Position numbers and translations under genes: made by a program. DNA of 64,000 nt from the NCBI GenBank assembly GCA_030762935.1, contig CM060890.1:151562129-151626128 (forward strand). Reading direction: 5' to 3'. Source of the stretch: Hymenopus coronatus (taxonomy: Eukaryota > Arthropoda > Insecta > Mantodea > Hymenopodidae). Under the pieces are notes generated by a model. That model ran no database searches, was not told the DNA's origin, and saw nothing but the letters and a program-made list of their open reading frames with translations. Positions 47,517-59,166 of the stretch are shown here, piece by piece. The first letter of the stretch is position 1, and each line of letters opens with the position of its first letter.

Positions 47517-48027
47517 ATGAAGTGTAGGAGAGGACGGAAGTCCTGCAAGAGAGGCTCCGGTATACTTAATTCAATAATTAATTCGCTTCCCTTTGAAGCT
47601 CATTTGCCTGGCTACATATACTGTGGACCTGGCACAAAGCTACGGAAACGATTGCAGAGAAGAGATCCTGGCATAAATCTTCTTGACGAAGCTTGTAAAG
47701 ATCACGACTTTGCTTACGCTACCAATAAAGACGTTGCTTCAAGGAATACAGCTGACAGAGTTCTTGCAGAGAAGGCTTGGAATCGTGTTCAATCAGGTGA
47801 CGCCGATTGGAAAGAGACTTGCCCCGAGACTTGTAACCATCATCATGAAGGGGAAGATTGCTGTAGGGGCAAGAAAGAGGAAGAAGAGAAAGACGAAGCG
47901 AGGAGGCTTTTTACCTCTGATTCCCATAATTGCTGCTTTAGGTGCTGCTGCTGGAGGAGCAGCACAGATAGCCACAGCAGTGAATAAGAAGAAGGCGGCT
48001 GATAAACAACTTGCTGAGATGACTTGA
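47517..48027 (+). pseudogene. Parvovirus-type phospholipase A2 protein with hydrophobic tail, frameshifted
   Basis: The ATG at 47517 opens a frame with a basic N-terminus (CRRGRKSCKRG), then YIYCGPGTKL (calcium-binding loop) and ACKDHDFAYAT (catalytic His-Asp), the signature of parvovirus VP1-type PLA2 domains. After about residue 100 the family-like continuation moves to another frame (open 47683-48027) with a lysine/arginine run, FLPLIPIIAALGAAAGG and KKKAADKQL. So a frameshift lies near 47815. Such proteins help virions cross endosomal membranes in parvoviruses; here that role is inferred. It is not a secreted venom-type PLA2: no signal peptide and no conserved disulfide pattern. Confidence 0.8.
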
Positions 48028-48164
48028 AATAACAGGGAGATGGAGTCAAAAGGCAAGGGAATTGGGAGCAGGAAGATGAAGAAGAAAAAGAAGATGACTA
48101 GTGTTCGAAATGGTCTGGGCCAAAGCTAACCTCTTTAAATAAAATTGGAGCTGTAGGTAAAGGT

Positions 48165-48475
48165 TAAAAAAACTCGGGAAACGGACTCTACTTATACCGC
48201 AAAAAGCTCTAAGCAATTTTGATATTGAAAGTTATGCTAAACGTTTAAAAATACCTTACTTTAGGGGTGTATATATGATCGACAAACTACCATAGAAGCC
48301 ATTACGGAAAGAGAGGATGGTAGTGAATCTTGACGCTTCAGAGAACAAAGGTACACATTGGGTTACCATCCGGAAAGAGAATGATATTGCATTTTATTTC
48401 GATAGTTTTGGAGATCTGAAGCCTCCTCCAGAGATTGAAACTTACCTCGGTGACGAAAAGGTGGAAACAGAGTAA
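48165..48475 (+). pseudogene. Adenain-type cysteine protease fragment
   Basis: Broken plus-strand frames give NFDIESYAKRLKIPYFRGVY, then NKGTHWVTIRK (catalytic His) and IAFYFDSFGDLKPPPEIETYL (acidic residue region), as in the adenovirus-protease-like enzymes of Polintons and adintoviruses, which process capsid precursors. The part that would carry the catalytic Cys is absent: from about 48452 the sequence becomes the 74-bp minisatellite. Stops and a frame change near 48285 also break it. Upstream, GNGLYLY is a possible remnant of a repeated linker. Confidence 0.75.
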
Positions 48476-51400
48476 GGACTGGCATGGAAGTGCCTTGTCA
48501 ACCTAGCCTGCATCAGCCCCTTACGACGAGTTGTTGGAAACAAAGTAAGGACTGGCATGGTGAGGGCCACATGGTGCCAGTCTTCTCCAGCCCCTCGCGA
48601 CGAGCAGGTGGAAACAGAGTAAGGACTGGAATGATGAGGTCCACATAGGGCTAGTGTTTACCAGCCCCTTGCGACGAGCAGGTGTAAACTGAGTACGGAC
48701 TTTCGTGTGGAGGGCCACGTTTATCTAGCATTTTCCAGCCCCCACCCCCCGCGACGAGAAGGTGGAAACTGAGTAAGCACTTGCATGTTGAGGGCCACGT
48801 TTAGCTAGCATTTACCAGCTCCGGCGACGTGCATGTAGAAATAGAGTAAGTACTTGCACTGTCAGGACCACATTGGGCCGGTCTTAACCAGCCCCTCGCG
48901 ACGAGCAGGTGGAAGCAAAATAAGGACAGCCATAGTGACGGGCAACTTGGGAAGGTGTTTATCATCTTTTCGCGACGAGCAGTTCGAAGCAGATTAAGGA
49001 CTGGCATTGTGAGGGCCACATTGGGAGTGTCTTCGCCAGTCCTTTGCGACAAGCAGGTGGAAACAGAGTAAGAACTGCCACATTGAGGGCCACATTCGGA
49101 ATGTTTTCACCAGCCCTTTGCGACAAGCAGGTGGAAACAGAGTAGGAACTGGCACAGTGAGGGCCACTTTGGGAATGTCCTCACCAGCCCTTTGCGACAA
49201 GCAGGTGGAAACAGAGTAAGAACTGGCACAGTGAGGGCCACGTTGGGAGTGTCTTCACCAGCCCCTACCGACGAATAGGTGGAAATAGAGTAAGAACTGG
49301 CACAGTGAGGGCCACGTTGGGAGCGTCTTCAGCAGCCCCTACAGACGAGCAGGTGGAAACAGAGTAAGAACTGGCACAGTGAGGGCCACGTTGAGAGTGT
49401 CTTCACCAGCCCCTAAAGACGAGCAGGTGGAAACAGAGTAAGAACTGGCACAGTGAGGGCCACGTTGGGAGTGTCTTCACCAGCCCCTAAATTCGAGCAG
49501 GTGGAAACAGAGTAAGAACTGGCACATTGAGGGCCCCGTTGGGACTGCCTTCACCAACCCCTAAAGACGAGGAGGTGGAAATAGAGTAAGAACGGGCACA
49601 GTGAGGGCCACGTTGGGACTGTCTTCACCAGCCCCTAAAGACGAGCAGGTGGAAACAGAGTAGGAACTGGCACAGTGAAGGCCACGTTGGGAATGTCTTC
49701 ACCAGCCCCTACAGACGAGCAGGTGGAAACAGAGTAAGAACTGGCACAGTGAGGAACACATTGGGCGTGTCTTCACCAGCCCCTACAGATGAGCAGGCGG
49801 AAACAGAGTAAGAAATGGCACAGTGAGGGCCACGTTGGGAGTGTCTTCAAGAGCTTTTTGCGACAAGCAGGTGGAAACGGAGTAAGAACTGGCACAATGA
49901 GGGCCACGTTGGGAATGTCTTCACCAGTCCCTAAAGACGAGCAGGTGTAAACAGAGTAAGAACTGGCACAGTGAGGGCCACGTTGGGAGTGTCTTCACCA
50001 GCCCCTAAAGACGAGCTGGTGGAAACAGTAAGAACTGGCACAGTGAGGGCCACGTTGGGAATGTCTTCACCAACCCCTAAAGACGAGCAGGTGGAAACAG
50101 AATAGGAACTGGCACAGTGAGGACCACATTGGGAGTGTCTTCACCAGCCCCTACAGACGAGCAGGTGGAAACAGAGTAAGAACTGGCACAGTGAGGGCCA
50201 CATTGGGAATGTTTTCACCAACCCCTAAAGACGAGCAGGTGGAAACAGAGTAAGAACTGGCACAGTGAGGGCCACGTTGGGAATGTTTTCACCAGCCTTT
50301 TGCGACAAGCAGGTGGAAACAGAGTAAGAACTGGCACAGTGAGGGCCACGTTGGGAATATCTTCAGCAGCCCCTACAGACGAGCAGGTGGAAACAGAGTA
50401 AGAACTGGCACAGTGAGGACCACATTGGAAGTGTCTTAAACAGCCCCTACAGATGAGCAGGCGGAAACAGAGTAAGAAATGGCACAGTGAGGGCCACGTT
50501 GGGAGTGTCTTCAAGAGCTCTTTGCGACAAGCAGGTGGAAACGAAGTAAGAACTGGCACAATGAGGACCACGTTGGGAATGTCTTCACCAGCCCCTAAAG
50601 ACGAGCAGGTGGAAACAGTATGAACTGGCACAGTGAGGGCCATGTTGGGAATGTCTTCACCCGCCCCTACAGACGAGCAGGTGGAAACAGAGTAAGAACT
50701 GGCACAGTGAGGGCCACGTTGGGAATGTCTTCACCAACCCCTAAAGACGAGCAGGTGGAAACGGATTAAGAACTGGCACGGTGAGGGCCACGTTGGGAAT
50801 GTTTTCACCAGCCCTTTGAGACAAGCCACGTTGGGAATGTCTTCACCATCCCCTACAGACTAGCAATTGGAAACAGAGTAAGAACTGGCACAGTGAGAGC
50901 CACGTTGGGAGTGTCTCCACCAGCCCCTACAGACGAGCAGGTGGAAACAGAGTAAGAACTGGCACAGTGAGGGCCACGTTGGCAGTGTCTTCAAGAGCTC
51001 TTTGCGACAAGCAGTTGGAAACGGAGTAAGAAATGGCACAGTGAGGGCCACGTTAGGATTGTCTTCACCAGCCCCTACAGACGAGCAGGTGGAAACAGCG
51101 TAAGAACTGGCACAGTGAGGGCCACGTTGGGAGTGTCTTCACCAGCCCCAAAAACCAGCAAGTGGAAACAGAGTAAGAACTGGCACAGGGGGGCCACGGT
51201 GGGAATCTCTTCACCAGCCCTTTGCGACAAGCAGGTGGAAACAGAGTAAGAACTGGTACATTGAGGGCCACGTTGGGAGTGTCTTCACCAGCCCCTGCAG
51301 ACGAGCAGGTGGAAACAGAGTAAGAACTGGCACAGTGAGGGCCACGTTGTGTGTGTCGCCTTCTGTGGTGTAGTTGTTACCATGCTAACTTCGTATACTC

Positions 51401-52640
51401 AATATCGCGGGTTAAATCCCGGCGGAGGACGAAGTATCTTTTCGGGTGTAAAAATGCTTAGCATGGCTTCCTTCGGAAGGGAAATAAAGCCGTTGGTCCT
51501 GTGTTGTAGATTTCCGGCACGTAAAAGAACCTCAAGTCTGACAGAGAGGCCTGTGAGCAAAATTAAGCGGTCTTTCACACCCAATTTAGAATGGGACGCT
51601 GAGAACCACAGTAGTTAAAGAGCGTCCATAAATAAACACGCCATTTACATTTTCATTTTTTGTTAGGAGTATCTTCACCAGCCCCTTGCTACGAGCAAGT
51701 GGGAACAGAGTAAGGACTGGCATGGTGAGGACCACATTCGGCTAGTCTTAACCAGCCCCTTGCGACGAGCAGTTTGAAACAGATTAAGAACTTGCATGTC
51801 GAGGACCACGTTGGGCCAATCTTAACCAGTCCTTCGCATCGATCAGGTGGAAGCAAAGTAAGGACTGGCATGGTGAGGGTCACCTTGGTAGTGTCTTTAC
51901 CAGCCCCTCGCAACGAGCAATACGCATCAGAGTAAGGACTGGCATGGTGAGGGCCACGTTGGCAATATCTCCACCAGCCTCTCGCAACGAAAATATAGAA
52001 ACAGAGTAGGAACTGGTATGGTGAGGGCCACCTTGAGAGTGTCTTAACCAGCCCCTCGCGACGAGCGGGTGAAACATAGAGAGAAGTGTAATTTCGAGGG
52101 CCACGTTGGGAGTGTCTCCACCAGCACCTCGCAACGAAAAGATAGAAGCAGAGTAAGGACTGGCATGGTGAGTTCCATGTTGAGAGTATCTTCAACAACC
52201 CCTCGCGACGAGCAGACGGGAACAGTGTAAGGACTGGTATGGCGAGGGCCACGTTGAACCCGTCTTCACCAGTCCCTCTCGACGAGCAAGTGGAAACAGA
52301 GTTAGGACTGGCATGGTGAGCGCTACGTAGGAGGTGTTTTCAACATCCCCTCACGCGAACAGACTGAAACAGAGTAAGGAGAAACACGGTGAGGGCCACG
52401 TTAGGAGTTCCTTCACCAGCCCCTCACGACGAGCAGGTAGAAACAGAGTACGGACTGGCATGGTGAGGGCCACATTGGGCTAACCTTCACAAGTCCCGCG
52501 TTACTAGCAAACAGAAACAGAGTAAGGACTGACATGGTGAGGGCCAGGTTGGGAGTGTCTTCACCAGCCCCTCGCCACAAGCAGGTGGAAAGAGAGTTAG
52601 GACTGGCAATGTGAACGCCACATGGGGCCAATGTTCACCA
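48452..52640. repeat. 74-bp minisatellite (about 52 units)
   Basis: Units of about 74 bp with GAGCAGGTGGAAACAGAGTA, CTGGCACAGTGAGGGCCACG and TCTTCACCAGCCCC. The first unit begins within the protease coding sequence (GACGAAAAGGTGGAAACAG). Two zones: 49000-51350 is homogeneous (AGTAAGAACTGGCACAG, CCTAMAGACG), the flanks are more diverged (AAGGACTGGCATGG, CCTCGCGACG). A SINE interrupts it at 51350-51662. ORFs across it are artefacts. Confidence 0.93.
51350..51662 (+). mobile_element. tRNA-derived SINE inside the 74-bp array
   Basis: The head has A box GTGGTGTAGTTGTTACC (51366-51381) and B box GGGTTAAATCC (51409-51419). The body includes CCTTCGGAAGGGAAATAAAG, CCGTTGGTCC and CACGTAAAAGAACC, a conserved-looking central domain, and the tail is T-rich. 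The array continues on both sides. Confidence 0.8.
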
Positions 52641-52644
52641 GCCC

Positions 52645-53150
52645 CTTGAGTGATGATATATGCAGAAGAGTGGACGATATGCTCTTCGCAGACTGCTGGT
52701 TATAGGGAATTTGCGCCAGAAGCTCATAGATACATGTGCAGCCATCACATTAATTACACGTGAACAACCCATTGGAATTGACTGAAACACTATGAGAGAT
52801 TGGCTGGAACTGGTTACTCTTAGTAGACACAGGGCAGCCTTCGATGTCAGCCTGGGAGCTTCGGGTCTTCGGTTGAGACGAAGCGTTATTCCGGAGTCTC
52901 CGTGAACCTCCAAGGATTTGTAGGCTGGTCCTGAAGGATGATGAAGTTATGCTGACGAGAAGTCAGGTGATGGCGAAGGCAAAGGGTCAACGGCAAAGGA
53001 ACCCAACATTGGATCAGAAGCCATCACAGGAAGGATTAAGTGTTTCCTGGGCATTCTACCTTTCAAGGAAAAAGTGCCCATCAGGCTGCTGAACCACCTG
53101 GACACTAAGGATGAAGTTAGAAAAGTGTGAAACAACAGCAATGTATTGTG
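52645..53150. mobile_element. Possible Ty3/gypsy-related or unassigned segment
   Basis: Non-tandem sequence between the 74-bp and 120-bp arrays. Plus-strand pieces such as RDWLELVTLSRHRAAFDVS and DDEVMLTRSQVMAKAKGQR look protein-derived, and a Ty3/gypsy RT fragment lies on the far side of the 120-bp array, so it may be the upstream part of the same element. Weak support. Confidence 0.3.
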
Positions 53151-53154
53151 TATG

Positions 53155-56100
53155 ACAGATCTTTCCAGTCAGCATCAGTGCAGGAGCTGAGACCCTGTCT
53201 GATAGACTTGCTGACCATCTGACTACTACACAACTGGAGAGATCATGTATATGCTCAGCCAGTGCCAGGTTGCCTTCAGATCTGACCAGTCAGCATCATT
53301 ATAGGATTTGGGACCCTGGGTGATAGACTTGCTGAAGAGGGCTGCTGACCATTTGACTGCTACACAAACTGGAGAGATCATGTATAAACTCAGCCAGTAC
53401 CGTCTGCCTTCAGATCTGACAAGTCAGCATCATTATAGGATTTGGGACCCTGGCTGCTAGACTTGCTGAAGAGGGCTGCTGACCATCTGACTGCTTCACA
53501 ACTGGAGAGATCATGTATATACTCAGCCAGTGCCAGCCTGCCTTCAGATCTGACCAGTCAGTGCCATTGCAGGAGTTGGGACCCCGGCTGAAAGACTTGC
53601 TGACTTTCTGACTGCTACACAACTGGAGAGATCATGTATATACTCAGCCAGTACCAGCCTGCCTTCAGATCTGACCAGGCAGTATCATTGCAGGAGCTGG
53701 GACCCTGGCTGATAGACTTGTTGGCCATCTGACTGCTACATAACTGGAGAGATCATGTACATGCTCAGCCAGTACCAGCCTACCTTCAGATCTGACCAGT
53801 CAGTACCCTTGCAGGATTTGGGAAAAGGGCTGATAGACTTGCTGATTTTCTGACTGCTACACAACTGGAGAGATCATATATATATTCACCCAGTAGTAGT
53901 CTGCCTTCAGATCTGACCAGTCTGCATCATTGCAGGAGCTGGGACACTGGCTGATAGACTTGCTGACCATCTGACTGCTACGCAACTGGAGAGAGATCAT
54001 ATATTTATACTCAGCCAGTAGCAGTCTGCCTTCAGATCTGACCAGTCAGCATCATTGCAGGAGCTGGGACACTGGCTGATAGACTTGCTGACCATCAGAC
54101 TGCTACGCAACTGGAGAGTACATGTATATTCTCAGGCTTCAGATCTGACCAGGTAGCATCATTGCAGGAGCTGGGACACTGGCTGATAGACTTGCTGACC
54201 ATCTGACTGCTACGCAACTGGAGAGAGATCATATATTTATACTCAGCCAGTAGCAGTCTGCCTTCAGATCTGACCAGTCAGCATCATTGCAGGAGCTGGG
54301 ACACTGGCTGATAGACTTGCTGACCATCAGACTGCTACGCAACTGGAGAGAGATCATATATTTATACTCAGCCAGTAGCAGTCTGCCTTCAGATCTGACC
54401 AGTCAGCATCATTGCAGGAGCTGGGACACTGGCTGATAGACTTGCTGACCATCTGACTGCTACGCAACTGGAGAGAGATCATATATTTATACTCAGCCAG
54501 TAGCAGTCTGCCTTCAGATCTGACCAGTCAGCATCATTGCAGGAGTTGGGACACTGGCTGATAAACTTGCTGACCATCAGACTGCTACTCAACTGGAGAG
54601 TACATGTATATTCTCAGGCTTCAGATCTGACCAGGTAGCATCATTGCAGGAGTTGGGATCCTGGTTGATAGAATTGCTGACTTTCTAACTGCTACACAAC
54701 TGCAGAGATCATGTATATACTCAGCCAGTAGCAGTCTGCCTTCAGATCTGACCAGTCAGTATCATTGCAGGAGTTGGGACCCTGGCGAATAGATTTGCTG
54801 AACATCTGGCTGCTACACAACTGCAGAGATCATGTATATACTCAGCCAGTGCCAGCCTGCCTTCAGATCTGACCAGTCAGCATCATTGCAGGAGTTGGGA
54901 CCCTTACTGATAGACCTGCTGACTTTCTCACTGCTACACAACTGAAGAGATCATGTATATTCTAAGGCACAGATCTGACCAGTCAGTATCATTGCAAGAG
55001 TTAGGACCCTGGTTGATAGAGTTGCTGACTTTCTGACTGCTACACAATTGGAGAGTACATGTATATTCTCAGCCTTCAGATCTGACCAGTTTGTATCATT
55101 GTAGGAGTTGGGCCCCTGGATGATAGACTTGCTGACCATCTGACTGCTACACAGTTGCAGACATCATGTATATACTCAGCCAGTAGCAGTCTGCCTTCAG
55201 CTCTTACCAGTCAGATCATTATTGGAGTTGGGGCCCGGGCTGATAGGTTTGCTGAAGAGGGCTGCTGACCATCTGACTGCTACACAACTGGAGAGATAAT
55301 ATATATACTCAGTCAGTACAAGTCTTTCTTCAGATCTGACCAGTCAGCATCATTGCAAGAGCTGGGACCCTGGCTGTTAGACTTGCTGACCATCTGATTG
55401 CTACACAACTGCAGAGATCATGTATATACTCAGTCAGTACCAGTCTTTCTTCAGATCTGACCAGTCAGCATCATTGCAGGATTTGGGACCCTGGCTGATA
55501 GACTTGCTGACCATCTGACTGCTAACCGCCTGCGGTGCCATTAGTAGTTAAAGCGGTCGTTAAACACTACCAAAAAAAAAATCTGACTGCTACACAATTG
55601 GAGAGATCATGTATATACTCAGTCAATACCAGTCTTTCTTCAGATCCTTCCAGTCAGCATCATTGCAGGAGCTGGGACCCTGGCTGATAGACTTGCTGAA
55701 TCTGACTGCTACACAATTTGAAAGATCGTCTATATTCTCAGGCTTCAGATCTGACCAGTCAGCATCATTGCAGGAGTTGGGCCACTGGTTGATAGACTTG
55801 CTGACTTTCTGACTGCTACACAATTTGAAAGATCATGTATATCCTCAGGCTTCAGATGCGACCAGTCAGCATCATTGAAGGAGTTGGGCCCCTGGTTGTT
55901 AGACTTGCTGACCATCTGACTACAACACAATTTGAATGATCATTTATATTCTCAGGCTTCAGATCTGACCAGTCATTATCATTGCAAGATTTGGGACCCT
56001 GGCTGATAGACTTGCTGACCATCTGACTGCTATACAACTGGAGAGTACATGTATATTCTAATGCTTCAGATCTGACCAGGCAGTATCATTGCAGGAGTTG

Positions 56101-57355
56101 GGCCCCAGGTTGATAGACTTGCTTACTTTCTGACTGCTACACAACTGCAGAGGTCATGTATAAACTCAGCCAGTAGCAGTCTGCGTTCAGATCTAACCAG
56201 TCAATATCATGGCAGGATTTGGGACCCTGGCTGATAGACTTGCTGACCATCTGACTGCTACACAATTTGAAAGATCATGTATATTCTCAGGCTTCAGATC
56301 TGACCAGTCAGCATCATTGTAGGAGTTGGGCCGCTGGTTGATAGACTTGCTGACTTTCTGACTGCTACACAATTTGAAAGATCATGTATATCCTCAGGCT
56401 TCAGATGCGACCAGTCAGCATCATTGAAGGAGCTGGGCCCCTGGTTGTTAAACTTGCTGACCATCTGACTGCTACACAATTTGAATGATCATTTATATTC
56501 TCAGGCTTCAGATCTGACCAGTCAGTATCATTGCAGGAGCTGGGACCCTGGCTCATAGACTTGCTGACCATCTGACTGCTACACAACTGGAGAGAGATCA
56601 TATATTTATACTCAGCCAGTAGCAGTCTGCCTTCAGATCTGACCAGTCAACATCATTGCAGGAGTTGTGACCCTGGCTGATAGACTTGCTGACCATCTGA
56701 CTGCTACACAACTGGAGAGTGCATGTTTATTCTCAGGCTTCAGATCTTACCAGTCAGTATCATTGCAGGAGTTGGGATCCTGACTGATAGACTTGCTGAC
56801 CATCTGACTCCTACACAACTGCAGAGATCATGTATATACTCAGCCAGTAGCAGTCTGCCTTCAGATCTGACCAGTCAGCATCATTATAGGATTTGGGACC
56901 CTGGCTGATTGACTTGCTGAAGAGGGTTGCTGACCATCTGACTGCTACACAACTGGAGAGGTCATGCATATACTCATCCAGTACCGTCTGCCTTCAGATC
57001 TGACCAGTCAGCAACATTATAGGATTTGGGACCCTGGCTGATAGACTTGCTGAAAATGGCTGCTGACCATCTGACTGCTACACAACTAGAGAGATCATGT
57101 ATATACTCAGCCAGTACCAGCCTGCCTTCAGATCTGACCAGTCAGTACCATTAAAGGAACTGGGACCCTGGCTGATAGACTTGCTGACCATCTGCTACAC
57201 AACTGGAGAGATCATGTATATACTCAGCCAGTCTGCCTTCAGATTTGACCAGTCATTATCATTGCAGGAGTTGGGACCCTGGCTGATAGACTTGCTGACT
57301 TTCTGACTACTACACAACTGGAGAGATTATGTATATTCTCAGCCAGTGCCAGTCT
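53155..57355. repeat. About 120-bp tandem array (about 35 units, 107-bp variant)
   Basis: Units contain CTGATAGACTTGCTGACCAT, CTGACTGCTACACAACTGGA, GAGATCATGTATATACTCAG, CTTCAGATCTGACCAGTCAG and CATCATTGCAGGAGCTGGGA. The length is about 120 bp, with a shorter 107-bp form that lacks part of the CCAGTACCAGTCTGC segment (for example 55740-56040), and some units with an extra AAGAGGGCTG piece. Higher-order runs of alternating forms occur at 53940-54600. The short ORFs in it are artefacts. Confidence 0.92.
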
Positions 57356-57359
57356 GCCT

Positions 57360-57830
57360 CCAGGAAAGCGGAGGGCAATTGTAGTCATACACCATAACTA
57401 CTCAAGAACATCCACACCGGAGATGCCCAACCTATCTGGTAACCATTAAAATGTATTCCCCTAGTGAAGCAAGAAATTACTGGGGGACATATCTAGGGTA
57501 ATTATTGAAAGTTGTTGTACCGCTGTGAAAATCAGTGAGTTACAATTCTGGGTGGATTATGGGAAGCTGAATGCCATTACCAAAAGAGACTCTTTCCCGT
57601 TGTCAGGAATTGACTCACTTGCTGGTGGCCAGTGGTTCTCGACTCTCACGATACAGGTGATGACCACATTCTCGACTGGCCAGGGACTGGTCCATGCAAT
57701 ACGTTAGCCATCTGATGAGACAGTTGACTTACGATGTCTACCTGCCTTCTGTATGTGGACGATGTAGTAACTTCAACTACCTCACCAGGATCCTTAAGCT
57801 GATGCAGCAAATTTTTATCGTGTAACCAAT
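57360..57830 (+). mobile_element. Ty3/gypsy retrotransposon RT fragment
   Basis: The plus strand reads LQFWVDYGKLNAITKRDSFPL, GIDSLAGGQWFSTL and then, after breaks, CLYVDDVV. These match the conserved Ty3/gypsy RT segments (CVDYRKLNAVT...DSFPLPRID...GAxWFSTLD, and YLDD). Too short and broken to be active. Confidence 0.75.
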
Positions 57831-58464
57831 GTTTTAAATAAGAAACTGTAAAGTTTATAATTAAAAAAATATCTTAAATTCATTGGCATGCATAATCGTG
57901 AATATTATTATTTCAAAATTTCCAAAAACTGCTGCAAGGAATTGTTTATTGTACAGTTTTAAAATATACTACCAAGTTTTACTGCTCTAAGCTAAGTAGT
58001 TTTGCAGGAAAGGCACACTATTCTGAAAAATGGCACAGTAGTTTAATTTTTGCTTCAAAATTAAATTATTAATATAAATTGAGCTGAGGTAGCAATAAAT
58101 AATAGAATACAAAATGCGCAACACAAAATACTGTCTATAACTTGAGTTTGCACCATGAAATTTCACATAGTTCTTGTTTATATTTACCTCAAACATTTTC
58201 ATTTTAACCTTCTGTTTGGCACGTGCTTTCTTAGAACACAGGCCTAGTACATTTACACTATATCTTCGTAATTATGTGTCTGTATGTCTTGTTTTGTTAC
58301 CTTTGTTTTTTCTTTTTCTATGTCTAGCTTAATTTAGGTCAAATATACATGTTTTTATTAGTATTGTTTTATTACAAAAACATACCAGCTTAAGTATAAA
58401 ATGAATACAGAATATGTTATAACCATATAAAGAAAATACATTGACACTTTCAAATAATGATGAT

Positions 58465-59166
58465 GATGATTTCCTTTAGTTTATATGTGGAACATAGGGC
58501 CTCTGCAAATCTTTGTCATAGAACTCTATTCCTTGACATGACTTGTATCTCCTTCCATCATCTATTCATTTCTCTCAAGTGTTCTTCTCCAAGTTAGCTT
58601 CTTCTTTTTCTGTGCCTGTCCTGCTATATTTCCAGGATACTTTCTCAGTGTATGTCCATTTATGCTTCTTTATTTCTCTGTCAATTGGTAACTGTTTTGT
58701 TATTTCCCATAATGTAGTGTTGTTAATGATTTTTGACCACCAGATGCTTAGCATGTCTCACAGATTGATTAATAAAAGTTTCAGATTTGTTTATTTATTT
58801 CTTGTGCCACTTCCAGGTTTCACATTCATACAACAATGCAGATAATGCATTTGATTTAAAATTTTTAATTTTAGTATTTGTTTGAATATTCTGTAAATTC
58901 CATAATGTTCTCAGTTGTGAGAAAACATTTTTTGCTTTGTTTATTTGATCTATATCTTTGTCCATTGCTCCATTTTGGGATATAATACATCCCAAATATC
59001 TAAAGTATTCTCTTCTTTCTATTTCATGATTGTCTACATACAATTTATTTGTATTTTTTTATTTTGTTCTCATTTCTTTTGTTTTTGTGGTATTTATTTT
59101 CATACCAATATCCTGAGCCTCAACTTTTAAATCATGTATCTTTGAAACTTTGTGCCATTATACTTA
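58465..59166 (-). mobile_element. RTE-like LINE, 3' part (split by mariner)
   Basis: The minus strand encodes FRYLGCIISQNGAMDKDIDQ, NKAKNVFSQLRTLWN, ALLYECETW and, further on, NGHTLRKYPGNIAGQA, the usual C-terminal order of this RT type. It continues the fragment at 60349-60920, from which a mariner insertion separates it. Confidence 0.82.

Noticed and set aside
47517..47900. Venom or secreted phospholipase A2
   Set aside because: No signal peptide and the YxGPG/HD layout is that of parvovirus capsid PLA2 domains.
48521..52252. Minus-strand ORFs with VLTLFPPACRKGL-type repeats
   Set aside because: Translations of the 74-bp array in changing frames, with no conserved domain.
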